Positions 1 to 8,822 are shown, counted from the stretch's first letter. The stretch: 64,000 nucleotides of DNA from Pirellulales bacterium (GCA_020846145.1 JADLEL010000219.1:62001-126000); one strand, 5' to 3'. Notes: generated by a model from the sequence alone, not told the origin. Made by a program: numbers and translations.

Positions 1-28
1 GGCTGGGGTGGTTGCCAAAGGCCGTGGC

Positions 29-1111
29 TCATATCCCGGCGCCAATATCAAGGTTGGCACATATCAACCTTCCAAGGTCTTCATCCAGTTCAATTCTGCC
101 GGGGGGTGGATAATTCGTATCCCAGGGCGCGTGGGTGCTGTAAATCGGTTGGGGAACTTTTTCCAAAAACTCCTCGACCACTTTGGGATTGACGTAGCTT
201 TCCCGCGTGGTGTTTTGTCCCTTGTGCCCCAGTACGATCGACGCCAAGAGGCCGTTTTGCGGGGCCAGCCAGGTGCCCAGAAACTTCCGGCAGCCGTGAA
301 AGCCGAATCGCCGCCGCGGGGGAATGTCGCTGGCATTCAGGATTTGCCGACGGCAGCTTTGCAGCCAAAATTGCGATTTCGGCCAGTTAGACCAAGGAAA
401 TAAACTCTTGCCGCGGAGCTTCTTGGGCACGAATTCCCGCAGACGGGTAAGGGCCGCTCGCGCATGGGTATTCACGTAAAAGTATCCGCCCTGGCGTCGG
501 CCTTTGAAACAGTCGGCTGGTATATCGAGCCAGCCGGGATTTGCGGGATCGAACATTTCCCAATCGGCCAGCATCGCCGAACCGATGCGCATGCCGGTAT
601 TCATCAGGAAGAGGTAAAGCGTCTGCCACCAAACGTCCGCGGGGATCCGGTAAAGGCTGGTTGTCTGAGGCGCGAAGTGGCAGGCGTTGAGAATCGAGGA
701 AATTTCCGCGAGGGTGAAATCGTCGCGGACCATTTTGCGCTGCCGGGGAGGGCGCTCGAGGTAGATCAGTTCCCCGGAGAGCAGCCCCGCGGCGATGCGC
801 GTGGTCCGCGTCCGCTGGCCGGCCAGGTCGAGCATTTTTTGCAAGGCCGTGCAGTGCTTGCGGATCGTGTTCGGACCGATTTGCTTCCCGCGGAAGATGC
901 GGTAGGTCAGCCCTTGGACGAATGCCGACGCGGTGCCCTGCCTGATGCTTTCCAAGGGCGGATCGCCGGTCAACTCGGCCCAGAGCTTGAGCGTCTCGCG
1001 GTATTGATCGATGTTCCGCGGCGCGGCCCGCGTGGCCAAGAGGTAGTTAGGAATGATAAAAGCGTCGAAAAATTCCGATAGCCGCATGGAGGGAGAAAGT
1101 TGGGTGAACAT
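29..1111 (-). CDS. Tyrosine recombinase (integrase of left element)
   Basis: This 360-residue protein is a phage-type tyrosine recombinase. The C-terminal catalytic domain shows the expected residues in order: Arg in NTGMR, His and Arg in FHGCRKFLG, His in VLGHKG, and the Tyr nucleophile in TRESYVNP. An N-terminal SAM-like arm-binding region precedes it (about residues 1-110). It is the last gene of a leftward series and lies at the extreme left of the window. That is where an integrase would sit if the element is inserted in a tRNA gene just outside the window; the 3' half of a tRNA-Arg at 9788-9829 would then be the distal attachment site. The family call is safe; the attachment-site pairing is inference. 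Confidence 0.9.
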   Translation of the reverse strand: MFTQLSPSMRLSEFFDAFIIPNYLLATRAAPRNIDQYRETLKLWAELTGDPPLESIRQGTASAFVQGLTYRIFRGKQIGPNTIRKHCTALQKMLDLAGQRTRTTRIAAGLLSGELIYLERPPRQRKMVRDDFTLAEISSILNACHFAPQTTSLYRIPADVWWQTLYLFLMNTGMRIGSAMLADWEMFDPANPGWLDIPADCFKGRRQGGYFYVNTHARAALTRLREFVPKKLRGKSLFPWSNWPKSQFWLQSCRRQILNASDIPPRRRFGFHGCRKFLGTWLAPQNGLLASIVLGHKGQNTTRESYVNPKVVEEFLEKVPQPIYSTHAPWDTNYPPPGRIELDEDLGRLICANLDIGAGI

Positions 1112-1386
1112 TATTTGCCCCCCCTTTTTAAGAGGTCGATGGTGGAGGTCGGGATAGTTGCGACCTCAAGGATCGCACGGGCAAACTTCATATCTTTGGC
1201 CCACCAGTGCAGGGAGAGCAAATCGGGCCTGATATGCAGCGTCAAACGCACGTTGTCTTGCCGCCGGGCGATCTGCTTGCGAACGAATAAGAGGTTGGCC
1301 AGGACTTTGCCACGTTCGCCGGGAATGACGGTTTCAACCACCGTTTCGGTAATATCGTCGATGATTTGGATTCGGGTCGTTTGCAC
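1111..1386 (-). CDS. Hypothetical protein, 91 aa
   Basis: I do not recognise this small protein. The GTG start at 1386 is chosen because a strong AGGGGAGGG ribosome site lies eight bases upstream and the preceding gene stops at 1389; a longer reading from 1461 would overlap that gene. It is rich in Val, Ile and Leu in its first half and contains a DLLSLHWWAKDMKFA segment. It ends where the integrase begins, so the two are probably co-transcribed. Confidence 0.55.
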   Translation of the reverse strand: MQTTRIQIIDDITETVVETVIPGERGKVLANLLFVRKQIARRQDNVRLTLHIRPDLLSLHWWAKDMKFARAILEVATIPTSTIDLLKRGGK

Positions 1387-1388
1387 GG

Positions 1389-1664
1389 TTAGGCCCTCCC
1401 CTGTTGCGGCCGCGCGGGAATTTTCACGCAAGGCACACAGATCGCCCAGCGCCGATCCCATCCGTTCTTTTCACGACATCGCTTTTCGCATTGATCCCGA
1501 TTGAAGACGCGGACAAAATCGCGAGCCTCCATGATGTTACAATTCCGGTGGTGCAATACTCCGCCGGTGAAACTTGGCGGGATATGCCACGGCCACTGCG
1601 GGATCCAATCGTCGGGGACCGTTACCAGATAAACGGCCGTTCGATTCGTCGATGTTCGAAACAT
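1389..1664 (-). CDS. Hypothetical phage-island protein, 91 aa
   Basis: This is a small protein with a Trp-rich centre (DDWIPQWPWHIP) and a Cys-rich tail (CEKRC, CVPC), possibly metal-binding. I start it at Met 1664 (MFRTSTNRTAV). The longer in-frame extension upstream has the Arg/Ala-rich composition of non-coding GC-rich DNA. It is followed within three bases by the next gene, which points to one operon. Function unknown. Confidence 0.5.
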   Translation of the reverse strand: MFRTSTNRTAVYLVTVPDDWIPQWPWHIPPSFTGGVLHHRNCNIMEARDFVRVFNRDQCEKRCREKNGWDRRWAICVPCVKIPARPQQGRA

Positions 1665-2030
1665 AGAATTTCCCTCCGCCGATCGCTCGGCTGGAAAGGC
1701 CAAGAGCCGTAGCACCCGGTAGAAAGCTGCTGGAGGCAGCCGCGCGGCCTTGCTCCCCGCCTTCGCGGATCGTCGCTTGGTTACGCGCACGGATACTACG
1801 GCTCTCGGTCCGATGAAAATACATCTCAGATTCTCCAGTAGGGTTTCTAAGCCCTGGGCGGCCGAGTTGATCGACCGACCAAGGGAAATTATTAACTCAT
1901 GGGCGTCGGATGTAAAGAGGGGTCCGGGGATTTACACATTTTGTAAACGTTTTTCGGCAAAGCCCCGGTTTTGCCCCCAGTCTGTAAAGCCCCGCGGGGC
2001 GGCCGGGGGCGGCCGGGAGGAGACTGTAAA
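1665..2030. promoter_or_regulatory. Gene-free stretch with five TGTAAA/TTTACA motifs
   Basis: No convincing gene is seen in these 366 bases. The hexamer TGTAAA, or its complement, occurs at 1911-1916, 1931-1936, 1942-1947, 1983-1988 and 2025-2030. The second and third copies form an inverted repeat, TTTACA-N5-TGTAAA. A GC-rich tract with the palindrome GCCCCGCGGGGC lies at about 1989-2000. The clustering suggests operators or integrase/excisionase arm sites near the integrase end of the element, but this is inference from pattern only. Confidence 0.35.
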
Positions 2031-2318
2031 TCAGTAGCCGAGGGACTCGTAAAACCGCCGGGCGCTGTCGGGGGCGTTATCAACGAATACCTTCCATTGC
2101 CGATCCAAGAGCCACTTCACAAGGGCTTTGGCGTCGTAAGAACCATTGGAATTTTGGGGGATATTGTGCCTGTCTTTCATGGTCCTGGGATGAATGCCGA
2201 GCAGCCAGGCGGCCGCATCATGCGGCAACTGTTGCAGCAGCCGAATGGCAAAATCGGCCTTTTCGCGTTCGGAAAGCGGTCGCCGCGGCGGTGGCTGCGG
2301 GGGGGAATCAGAAGTCAC
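2031..2318 (-). CDS. Small HTH-like protein, 95 aa
   Basis: The protein starts at a GTG (2318). It has a Pro-rich head and then a segment resembling a helix-turn-helix (DAAAWLLGIHPRTMKDR, about residues 34-50) followed by a KALVKWL helix, a layout seen in small MerR/excisionase-like or phage DNA-binding proteins. It lies between phage-like genes on the same strand. The DNA-binding role is inferred from this weak motif only. Confidence 0.45.
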   Translation of the reverse strand: MTSDSPPQPPPRRPLSEREKADFAIRLLQQLPHDAAAWLLGIHPRTMKDRHNIPQNSNGSYDAKALVKWLLDRQWKVFVDNAPDSARRFYESLGY

Positions 2319-2391
2319 TTACTTGGTCCGATTAAAAAATTTCGTGTATATATATGCAACAATCGTCTGGGCAAAGCCTTGCCGGTCGTGT

Positions 2392-2886
2392 CTAGGGTAG
2401 TACCTTCCGGCTTTTTCTAACTCTTTGGGGGGGAATTGCGGCGGCAATGATCGAATCGCCGATCTCGATCACTTCGGCATCGCTGCGGAATGGTGGGGGC
2501 GTCGGCAGGGCCACGGCGGCCGCCGGCGGCGGCTCGGGCGCGGGAGGCGGCGGATAATAGGTTGGCTTAGGTTCAGGCAGGCCGGCCAGTTTGCGGACGT
2601 ATTGGGGCCAATCGTCGCCCTCCGGTCCTTCGAGCCAGGCCTCAAGCGAACGAATGGCCCACTCTTCCATCCGCCATCGATCAATCAGGAATGCAAGGTT
2701 TGTAACCAACAATTCGCCGCCTTCGAAGGTCACAATGAATTCATCGGGAGCAAATTTCGATTGCTCGATCTTCACGACCTTCGTTGTGGCGTCGATGATC
2801 GTGTCCCCTTGTTCGGTCCGAACGGCCGAGCGAAACCACTGGGTTCGCGCACGCTTATCATATTCTCTGTGGCTGCGAGGCGGCAT
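2392..2886 (-). CDS. Hypothetical protein with Pro-rich linker, 164 aa
   Basis: Met 2886 (MPPRSHREYDKRART) is taken as the start because upstream residues look like translated non-coding GC-rich DNA. The first ~100 residues look like a compact alpha/beta domain (KVVKIEQSKFAPDEFIVTFE) with an acidic helical end. A linker of repeated Pro/Ala follows (about residues 108-135), then a short amphipathic tail. It is the first gene after the capsid gene in the direction of transcription, where head-completion or decoration proteins are often found, but no family is recognised. Confidence 0.5.
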   Translation of the reverse strand: MPPRSHREYDKRARTQWFRSAVRTEQGDTIIDATTKVVKIEQSKFAPDEFIVTFEGGELLVTNLAFLIDRWRMEEWAIRSLEAWLEGPEGDDWPQYVRKLAGLPEPKPTYYPPPPAPEPPPAAAVALPTPPPFRSDAEVIEIGDSIIAAAIPPQRVRKSRKVLP

Positions 2887-3013
2887 GGCAAATTCCGACG
2901 TGCTATTGAAAATTGGCCGGCGGGGCGGACGGCAAAACCCGTGACTAAAACCCGTCCGCCCGCCGGCCGCTCGCGCCGATCGTGAGGCTACAAGCCCCAC
3001 TAACCAAGGATGA

Positions 3014-4747
3014 CTATAAAGCGCTCAGACCGGCGTTTTTGTACATCCAAAAGGGGCCGATGACCTTCGCGCCGATATCCATGCGCACGTCATATTGAAC
3101 GCCCCACTCCCCGGCCGCCAGGGCGCTCGACCGGAGTTTCGGCCGCTGCTCGCCGTGGAGGTATCCGACCTCGATCCCCCTTTGTTTCGAGGAAAACAGG
3201 AATCGGGAATTCGGTTCCGCCGGATAACGCACGTCGTTGACCGGATCATCATCGAGCGGATCGGCTACCCCGCGGTCCAGCCGCGCCTCGCCGTAAACCG
3301 AAATTCCCACGTTGCCCCCGACGGAGATTTTCCGCGCGATTTCGGCCGCCTCGAGCGCCTTGGCCCACGCGACGACGATGATATCGGCCTGGGCGCCGCG
3401 GAGAATACCGGCATCATCTTCCTGCGCGGCCATCGCGGCCCGGTCCGCCTGAAGCGCTTGAAGCGACAACAGATTGTCGGCCAGGTTCCCGCGATCGGCG
3501 TGGAAAATGGGCGTTTCGTCGCTCATGTTCGCGTTGGCCAAGAGCATCGAGAAAACCAGATCCCCGCGGAGCCGGGCGGCCGCTCGGCCGAGCAACTGCG
3601 GGACTTGAATCAGGGCCGACAGATCGTCGTCCAGAAAATCCTGTTCATCGACGATGAAGGACTTTGCGAACCGCGCGATTTTGTACTCTTCCTTTTTCGA
3701 AAAATCCAACTCGGAAAGGTTCGCTCGGCCGCCGCGGGGGAGCGGTTCGAGCTTCTCGCTATCCTGCATGATGAACCGCTCATTCTTTTTGTAATTCGGG
3801 ACCGCCGCGACATAGCAGAATTGCTGGGTAACGTCGGCTTCCGCGGCCCAGCCGAGGAGCAAATTTGCGTTGATACTAGCCGCGAATAGTTGTTGCACCG
3901 CATCATATTCGACCGCATCGCGGAAGCAGTCGATCGGCTCTTTCGAGGCGTTCAAGCCGGCGGCCTCGAGCGCGCCGCGGACCAAGCTCCGCATCGAAAG
4001 ATGATCGGCAATCGCGGCCGCGCGGTTGCCGAGTTCCTCGGTCTGGGCGGGCAGGCCGCTTCGAAGGCGGAGCGCGTTTGAAAGCACTTCGCGGGTAACG
4101 AGGGATGGAGTGTGAATGGCGGGTGCCATAATGGAAGTTTCCTTTCGGGAATCAAGATTGGGGGTTGATGAAAAATCGACCGCGCCGGACTCCCGCGTCT
4201 TCGCGCCGGGGTCCGCGCCGATCGGCACGAGCGAACCTTCCTTGGGCGTCCATTCGGTTGCCACCCGCAAGGTTCGTTTGTTCGCGGAAAAATTGCGGCC
4301 GGAAATGGTTTGCTGACGGCCGGCGGGAATGTCGATCGCGGCGACTACATGGTAGCCTACCGATACGTCGGTTAAGTGCCCCTGCGCGACTTTGTTCCAA
4401 GCGGCGTCGGCCCGCTTGTCGCCGGCGGTGAAGTAAAGGCGGCCGACGATCTGGCCGGCCTCGCGGCGGATGTTGCGGATCGAGCCGAGCACGGAATCGA
4501 GGTCGGCCCGATCGTGGGTTGCCAGGAGCGGCATCTGCTGGGGAAGTTGCGCCCCGCCGGCCAGCAAGACCTCCTCCACCACTTCGCGGCGGTCGGCCGC
4601 CCAAACCTCCGCCGGCGTTTCGGTAGCCAGCACGGCCTCGATCGACCGGGCCGCCATATCGACGGTCGCAGCGCGAATGCCGAAAAGCCGGGTGGGGATG
4701 TAATCGCGGGTCACTAACGCAGTTTCCGGGATCGTTTTTGATTGCAT
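3014..4747 (-). CDS. Prohead protease fused to Mu gpT-like major capsid protein
   Basis: This 577-residue protein joins two head functions. Residues 1-190 resemble the HK97 prohead protease (ClpP-like): the catalytic His is probably His78 in PLLATHDR and the Ser is Ser129 in LTDVSVGY. From about residue 207 the chain resembles Mu-type major capsid proteins (gpT family), with KKNERFIMQDSEKLEPLPRG and a C-terminal region ending GPFWMYKNAG. The start at 4747 has AAGGAGGAGGAAGAG just upstream. An internal Met207 (base 4129) is preceded by AAAGGA, so a capsid-only product may be made from the same message. The 131 residues upstream of 4747 in this frame are rejected because they overlap the previous gene. 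Family calls are confident; dual translation is inference. Confidence 0.85.
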   Translation of the reverse strand: MQSKTIPETALVTRDYIPTRLFGIRAATVDMAARSIEAVLATETPAEVWAADRREVVEEVLLAGGAQLPQQMPLLATHDRADLDSVLGSIRNIRREAGQIVGRLYFTAGDKRADAAWNKVAQGHLTDVSVGYHVVAAIDIPAGRQQTISGRNFSANKRTLRVATEWTPKEGSLVPIGADPGAKTRESGAVDFSSTPNLDSRKETSIMAPAIHTPSLVTREVLSNALRLRSGLPAQTEELGNRAAAIADHLSMRSLVRGALEAAGLNASKEPIDCFRDAVEYDAVQQLFAASINANLLLGWAAEADVTQQFCYVAAVPNYKKNERFIMQDSEKLEPLPRGGRANLSELDFSKKEEYKIARFAKSFIVDEQDFLDDDLSALIQVPQLLGRAAARLRGDLVFSMLLANANMSDETPIFHADRGNLADNLLSLQALQADRAAMAAQEDDAGILRGAQADIIVVAWAKALEAAEIARKISVGGNVGISVYGEARLDRGVADPLDDDPVNDVRYPAEPNSRFLFSSKQRGIEVGYLHGEQRPKLRSSALAAGEWGVQYDVRMDIGAKVIGPFWMYKNAGLSAL

Positions 4748-5295
4748 CGCTCTTCCTCCTCCTTTCGCTCTTTTTCGCGGGTCAGAATATTTCGGATTTC
4801 GGGCGGCAGGCCGCAATGTATGTAATCGTGGCCCGTGGTGGGATCGCCTCCAAACAATTGGGGGAACGCACCTGACACGATGCGCGGGTCGGCATGTTGG
4901 GCGTCGATCCAGCCGCGAAGTAGCGTCCGATGCTCGATTTCTAGCCGCTCCTCCTCGCGGCCATACTTTTCCCCGGCCTCGATATAAGTGGCCCAATTCT
5001 TTTGCCGGGCCGCAAGGTTTTTGTCCAGCGCGCTTTTGCGCTCCGCCACCTTCGCGCCCTCTGCTTCGAGCCGATCGAATTCGGCCAAAGCGAGCAAGTG
5101 AGCTTGAGCCATTTCGGAGGAAATTCCGAGCGACCGGCAAAGCAGAAGCGAGTTTTCCCGGTCGCCGGCCTGTGGATCATCGGCGCGACGCAAAATTTCA
5201 ACGTACTTTTTCCACAACGTGGGATCGTTTTTTTCATCAACAACGACTTTCGTGTTGATTTGCGCAACCAACGTCTTCGCGGTCTTTTTTGCCAT
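4714..5295 (-). CDS. Hypothetical coiled-coil phage protein, 193 aa
   Basis: The protein begins MAKKTAKTLVAQ with GAGGAG nine bases upstream. It is largely helical and charged (about residues 75-130), with a Gly-rich segment near residue 150 and a very basic end. Its last 34 bases overlap the start of the protease-capsid gene, implying translational coupling. The position just upstream of the protease-capsid gene would suit a scaffold or packaging accessory, but no family is recognised. Confidence 0.55.
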   Translation of the reverse strand: MAKKTAKTLVAQINTKVVVDEKNDPTLWKKYVEILRRADDPQAGDRENSLLLCRSLGISSEMAQAHLLALAEFDRLEAEGAKVAERKSALDKNLAARQKNWATYIEAGEKYGREEERLEIEHRTLLRGWIDAQHADPRIVSGAFPQLFGGDPTTGHDYIHCGLPPEIRNILTREKERKEEEERCNQKRSRKLR

Positions 5296-5297
5296 AG

Positions 5298-5516
5298 TCA
5301 GTTACTCCTCGCCGCCTGGGCGGCATTGAGATTTTCGCGGACGATCGTGCCCAAAGCTCGATCGACTTCGATTTCAGGGTAAAACTTTTTGCCGCCAATT
5401 TCCCGCGGCGATACGCCCGCCGCGGCTAATGCCCGCTCGATATTCTCCGCCAGGATCGCAAAGCGTTTCTCCCGGCAAAATTCGGAAATCGAGATAAGCT
5501 TTTCCGCAATCGTCAT
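5298..5516 (-). CDS. Small protein, 72 aa
   Basis: The protein begins MTIAEKLISISEFCREKRF and has the look of a short helix-turn-helix or adaptor. Its ATG overlaps the stop of the 559-residue gene upstream by four bases (ATGA), and the next gene follows after two bases, so it sits tightly inside the structural operon. No function is assigned. Confidence 0.5.
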   Translation of the reverse strand: MTIAEKLISISEFCREKRFAILAENIERALAAAGVSPREIGGKKFYPEIEVDRALGTIVRENLNAAQAARSN

Positions 5517-7192
5517 CTTCCTCCCTCCCCGTGTTGCTTGATGTTATTTTGCACGGCGGTGGGATGCGGCGCGGATAATTTGCGGTTGATGCTCCTAAGC
5601 TCGTCCACTTGCTGCCGGGCCAACTCTTCGGCGCGGCGGGCGTCTTCCCGCGCGGCCGCGATCACCGCCTCTTCCCGTTCGGCGGCCTTGTAGAATTCCC
5701 GCCACTCGGGTAAGAGATTTTTCCGGCTGTCGGGATCGAAACCGCCGATCTTTTTCCGCACGTAGGCGCGCTCGGGCGAATTGGGGTTGTACTCTTTGGA
5801 AAGTTCCCAATCAAACTTATTGAGCGCCGAGTGAAACCAGCCTTCGCTAGCATTGAGGGCGGCGAATCGTTCGTCCGCTCTTTCGAGCCGCGAGCCGAGC
5901 CGGCGGTTCTCCGCGCCGATGTTGAATTTATCGACGGCCAGTTTTTGTGATTCGATGGTTTGCAATCCTTCCGGCGTTTGGCTGACGCGCCGCAAGGCTT
6001 CCCCGATCGCATCGCCCTTTTCCGCCGCGGTCAACTGCTTGCCGAATTCCTGCCCCCGCGAAAAGTCGATGCCGGCGAAGAGCGCCGCTTGGTCGGCCAA
6101 CACGGCCTTGCGGACGCCCTTGTCGCCGATGAGGAACTTCAGCCGGTCCTCGCGGCTTGCCGCGGCGAATTTCCGCTTGGCCAAATCATCGGCCGTTTTG
6201 CGGGGCATATCATTCAACTCATAATCCGTGTCGATCGCCGCCACGGCCGCCTTGAGCGCCCCAGCCTTCGCGTCGCCGGAAAGCATCGATTGAATAAGAA
6301 GACCCGTCGCTTCGTTCCGCTCCATGCCGGCGCCAGCAAGCGTCGCTTGCAACTTCTCAAAACGATCTCCGCCCAAGTCGGCCGCATGATCGGCGGCGAG
6401 TGCCCGGGCCAGGAAGGTTTTGCTGACGTTGGCTTGCGGTGGAAGTGAAGGATCGTACAGATTGCCCAGGGCATGGCCGAAAGTTTCGCGCTCGGACTCC
6501 TGCAGGAGCGGAAGCGCCCGGATGCCTTGCTCCACTATCGCCTTTCTCTGGCTCAGAGGAACCCCGGGCTGTTCCTCGGTCAGGCCCTTGAAAAGTAATC
6601 GCTTTTGCTCGGCCGTTCCGCCGCGGCCGGATTCGAGCCAACCGGAGATTTCCGGCCCTTGGCTGGCGTCGGCGATCTTCGCAAGATCGACGGTGAATTC
6701 CTTCGCAAATTTTGCGTGTTCCTGCCCCAATTTTTGGATCTCTTGCCGCCAATCCATGTAGGCCGTTTTGGCGAGACCGATCGCGCCGACCACTCCGCCG
6801 ACGCCGACGATCGCAATGCCGATTTCCGCGGCCTTTTGGCCAGCCAGGGCAAAACCTTGGGAGAGTTCGGAAGCGCCGCCGACCTGCTTGCGTAGCGCGG
6901 CGTCGGCCAGGGTAATCCCGCGCTTCTGTTGGTCGAGCGTGATAAGCTGCTTGCCGTAGAGCGCGTTGATTTCCGCCACTTTGGCCGCGTGTTTCTCCTG
7001 CGGGGTCAAGACCGCGTTGGCCAGCCGGGCCGCGGTGCGCTCGAGCTTTTGAAACTCGGTATCGACCCCTTTGGTTTGGTCGGTCAATTTTTTAAGCCCC
7101 GCCTCATTCTTTTTGCACATGTCGAGCGCCCGCCCTAGGGCGCGAACGACACTATCCGAGTTGCCGGTGAATTCCTGAACGACGGTAGGCAT
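5513..7192 (-). CDS. Tape-measure-like structural protein, 559 aa
   Basis: The protein starts at Met 7192 (MPTVVQEFTGNSD). Residues 20-110 are coiled-coil (TDQTKGVDTEFQKLERTAA). A Gly/Val/Ala hydrophobic segment, AAEIGIAIVGVGGVVGAIG, lies at about residues 128-146. A long helical, charged body and a second coiled coil (about residues 500-545) follow. This architecture resembles a short phage tape measure or injected internal protein. In known tailed phages the tape measure lies downstream of the capsid gene; here it is upstream and no other tail gene is visible, so it could instead be an internal scaffold or membrane-acting protein. Confidence 0.5.
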   Translation of the reverse strand: MPTVVQEFTGNSDSVVRALGRALDMCKKNEAGLKKLTDQTKGVDTEFQKLERTAARLANAVLTPQEKHAAKVAEINALYGKQLITLDQQKRGITLADAALRKQVGGASELSQGFALAGQKAAEIGIAIVGVGGVVGAIGLAKTAYMDWRQEIQKLGQEHAKFAKEFTVDLAKIADASQGPEISGWLESGRGGTAEQKRLLFKGLTEEQPGVPLSQRKAIVEQGIRALPLLQESERETFGHALGNLYDPSLPPQANVSKTFLARALAADHAADLGGDRFEKLQATLAGAGMERNEATGLLIQSMLSGDAKAGALKAAVAAIDTDYELNDMPRKTADDLAKRKFAAASREDRLKFLIGDKGVRKAVLADQAALFAGIDFSRGQEFGKQLTAAEKGDAIGEALRRVSQTPEGLQTIESQKLAVDKFNIGAENRRLGSRLERADERFAALNASEGWFHSALNKFDWELSKEYNPNSPERAYVRKKIGGFDPDSRKNLLPEWREFYKAAEREEAVIAAAREDARRAEELARQQVDELRSINRKLSAPHPTAVQNNIKQHGEGGR

Positions 7193-7209
7193 TGAATCGG
7201 CCCTTTTCG

Positions 7210-7563
7210 TTATGTAGTGATCCGGGCAATTTTCCAAACCGTCGCTTCCCGGCCGGATCGGGTTTGACGGCACATTCCGCTGTCGCGCACAAGCCCCATA
7301 CGCACAAGCTCGATCCGCCGCGGCCGCGTGGAATCGCCGGGAAGACCCAGCCCCGCGGCAACTTCATGATCCGTAGCCCCAAACTGCCCTTGATCGGCGA
7401 TGAAGCGATAGACCCGCTTGCGGATCTCGCCCGACACTCCATCCCGAGTCCGCTCCGCCGCGGCCTTGCTCGTTTCGCTCCCCTCGACAAACGGCGCGGT
7501 CTGCCGGGGAAGATGAACAACTTCTTCACGATGCGGATGAAACAGAAATGCCTGGGTAGTCAT
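7210..7563 (-). CDS. Winged-helix DNA-binding protein, 117 aa
   Basis: The C-terminal two thirds (residues 45-115) form a typical winged helix: GATDHEVAAGLGLPGD, then RRIELVRMGLVRDSG, then a basic wing TRSGREATVWKI. This type is common in phage genes that control replication or resolve DNA. The start at 7563 overlaps the stop of the upstream replication gene by four bases, showing translational coupling; the extra 15 residues upstream are rejected for that reason. Confidence 0.6.
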   Translation of the reverse strand: MTTQAFLFHPHREEVVHLPRQTAPFVEGSETSKAAAERTRDGVSGEIRKRVYRFIADQGQFGATDHEVAAGLGLPGDSTRPRRIELVRMGLVRDSGMCRQTRSGREATVWKIARITT

Positions 7564-8333
7564 AGCATACCCTCCGGTATCTCGGTTTGGGCAAGAAGCC
7601 GGTTGCACTTCGATTCGCCAACTTTTTCGCGGAGGCAGGTCAAAAACTTTGCCGCGTGATTACGCGCGCCCGTCGTGCGAACCGCCTCGACCGAATCCCA
7701 AACCTCGTTTTCAGACAGTTTTCCGCTGGCCAGGAGTGTACTGATTTTGAGGATTAGCTCGCGATCCTTCAGGCGATTTGATTGCTTCACCTTGATTGTT
7801 TCGCTGATCTTTTTTGCAAAATTTCTTACCTCTTCTTTGAAACAAGAATCTAAATGGTCGTCTCGTAACGTATCGTATGCTGGTTCTTGCGCTGATACTG
7901 GTACTGATACTGGGGGCGCATCACTCTCCGCTTTTTTGCGGAGGTTTTCTCCGCTTTTTTGCGGAGGAATAGCGGAGGATTTCTCCGCATAGTAGTCCGT
8001 TTTTTTCCGTTTTGCCTCGGACATTCGTCGCTTCGCCGAGGCTCCAAACACCTCAGCAAACCTGGGGATGATTGCGTTTCCGTTGTCAAAATGAAGCCAG
8101 CCCACAGACTCTACAGCTTGCCAAAAATCGATCGTACCACCCAACCGCGCGACCAACGATCGCTGCCCCACTCCCCGCAAAATGCCATCCACGCTCTGCC
8201 GATCCGCCAGCCGCCACAGCAGAAAAAGCCGGAAAAAAACGGTTTCGATGGTGTCGCCCGTCAACTCGATAATCCCCATCACTTCCGGCTTATCCGGCAA
8301 GTCGTGGTCGATCTTGATCCAGTCACCAGCCAT
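7560..8333 (-). CDS. Phage replication-organiser-like protein, 257 aa
   Basis: Met 8333 (MAGDWIKIDHDLPDKPEV) is a recognisable start of a phage protein family often annotated as a replication or primosomal protein. The N-terminal 110 residues contain FFRLFLLWRLADRQSVDG and FWQAVESVGWLHFDNGNAIIPRF, typical of the DnaD/Rep_N-like winged helix. A basic region follows (SEAKRKK), then a helical C-terminal domain. It sits with small HTH genes in the early part of the leftward operon, consistent with replication of the excised element. Exact biochemical role unknown. Confidence 0.65.
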   Translation of the reverse strand: MAGDWIKIDHDLPDKPEVMGIIELTGDTIETVFFRLFLLWRLADRQSVDGILRGVGQRSLVARLGGTIDFWQAVESVGWLHFDNGNAIIPRFAEVFGASAKRRMSEAKRKKTDYYAEKSSAIPPQKSGENLRKKAESDAPPVSVPVSAQEPAYDTLRDDHLDSCFKEEVRNFAKKISETIKVKQSNRLKDRELILKISTLLASGKLSENEVWDSVEAVRTTGARNHAAKFLTCLREKVGESKCNRLLAQTEIPEGML

Positions 8334-8341
8334 GTGTATAA

Positions 8342-8626
8342 TCAACTTTGATCGAGTTCGTGCCCCTCGGCCGAGGATCCCAAATGTGCCCTGGGGCATT
8401 TTTGTTTTAATCCGCGAAAAAACGCGATCGCATCATCGCCCATGACGAATTTCTCGCGACCAAAAATAATCAATTCCAGGCCGGCTGCCCGGGCTTGCCG
8501 CAATGCATGTTCCCGCCATCCCAACCGCCGGAGAAATTCCCGGAGGCGATAAACTTCGCCAGCCTTAACGACGCCAGGCGGCGGCGGTGGAGACGCGGCG
8601 GCGGATTGGGGCTGTTTATTCTTCAA
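8342..8626 (-). CDS. Small DNA-binding-like protein, 94 aa
   Basis: After a Pro-rich head the protein has GEVYRLREFLRRLGWREHAL and GLELIIFGREKFVMGDDAIAFF, the two halves of a small winged HTH fold of the excisionase/MerR type. It overlaps the end of the next HTH gene upstream by eleven bases. The tandem placement of two HTH genes before the replication gene suggests regulators or a recombination directionality factor. Confidence 0.55.
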   Translation of the reverse strand: MKNKQPQSAAASPPPPPGVVKAGEVYRLREFLRRLGWREHALRQARAAGLELIIFGREKFVMGDDAIAFFRGLKQKCPRAHLGSSAEGHELDQS

Positions 8627-8822
8627 TAGCGTTACCCCCTTCTCCCGGAAGGCGCGTGCAGGTCTTCAGCCAGGTTTTCACGTCTTGGAAGTCGAATCGA
8701 ATTTCGCCATTCGGCAAAACGATGTGCGGGATTTTTCCTCGCTTGGCCAGGCGCAAAACCTGCCGTGGAGACAAGCAAAGCAGTTCCGCAATTTGAGAAT
8801 CGAGTAGCAGGGTCGTTTCCAT
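8616..8822 (-). CDS. Excisionase/MerR-type HTH protein, 68 aa
   Basis: The whole protein matches the small excisionase HTH fold: DSQIAELLCLSPRQVLRLAK, KRGKIPHIVLPNGEIRFDF, DVKTWLKT. Such proteins bend DNA and direct integrase toward excision, or act as repressors. The short 80-base gap upstream separates it from the 209-residue gene, so a promoter may lie there. Confidence 0.7.
   Translation of the reverse strand: METTLLLDSQIAELLCLSPRQVLRLAKRGKIPHIVLPNGEIRFDFQDVKTWLKTCTRLPGEGGNAIEE

Noticed and set aside
4748-5140. 131-residue extension of the protease-capsid protein
   Set aside because: It overlaps the upstream gene in another frame and is Arg/Gly-rich nonsense; ATG 4747 has a strong ribosome site.
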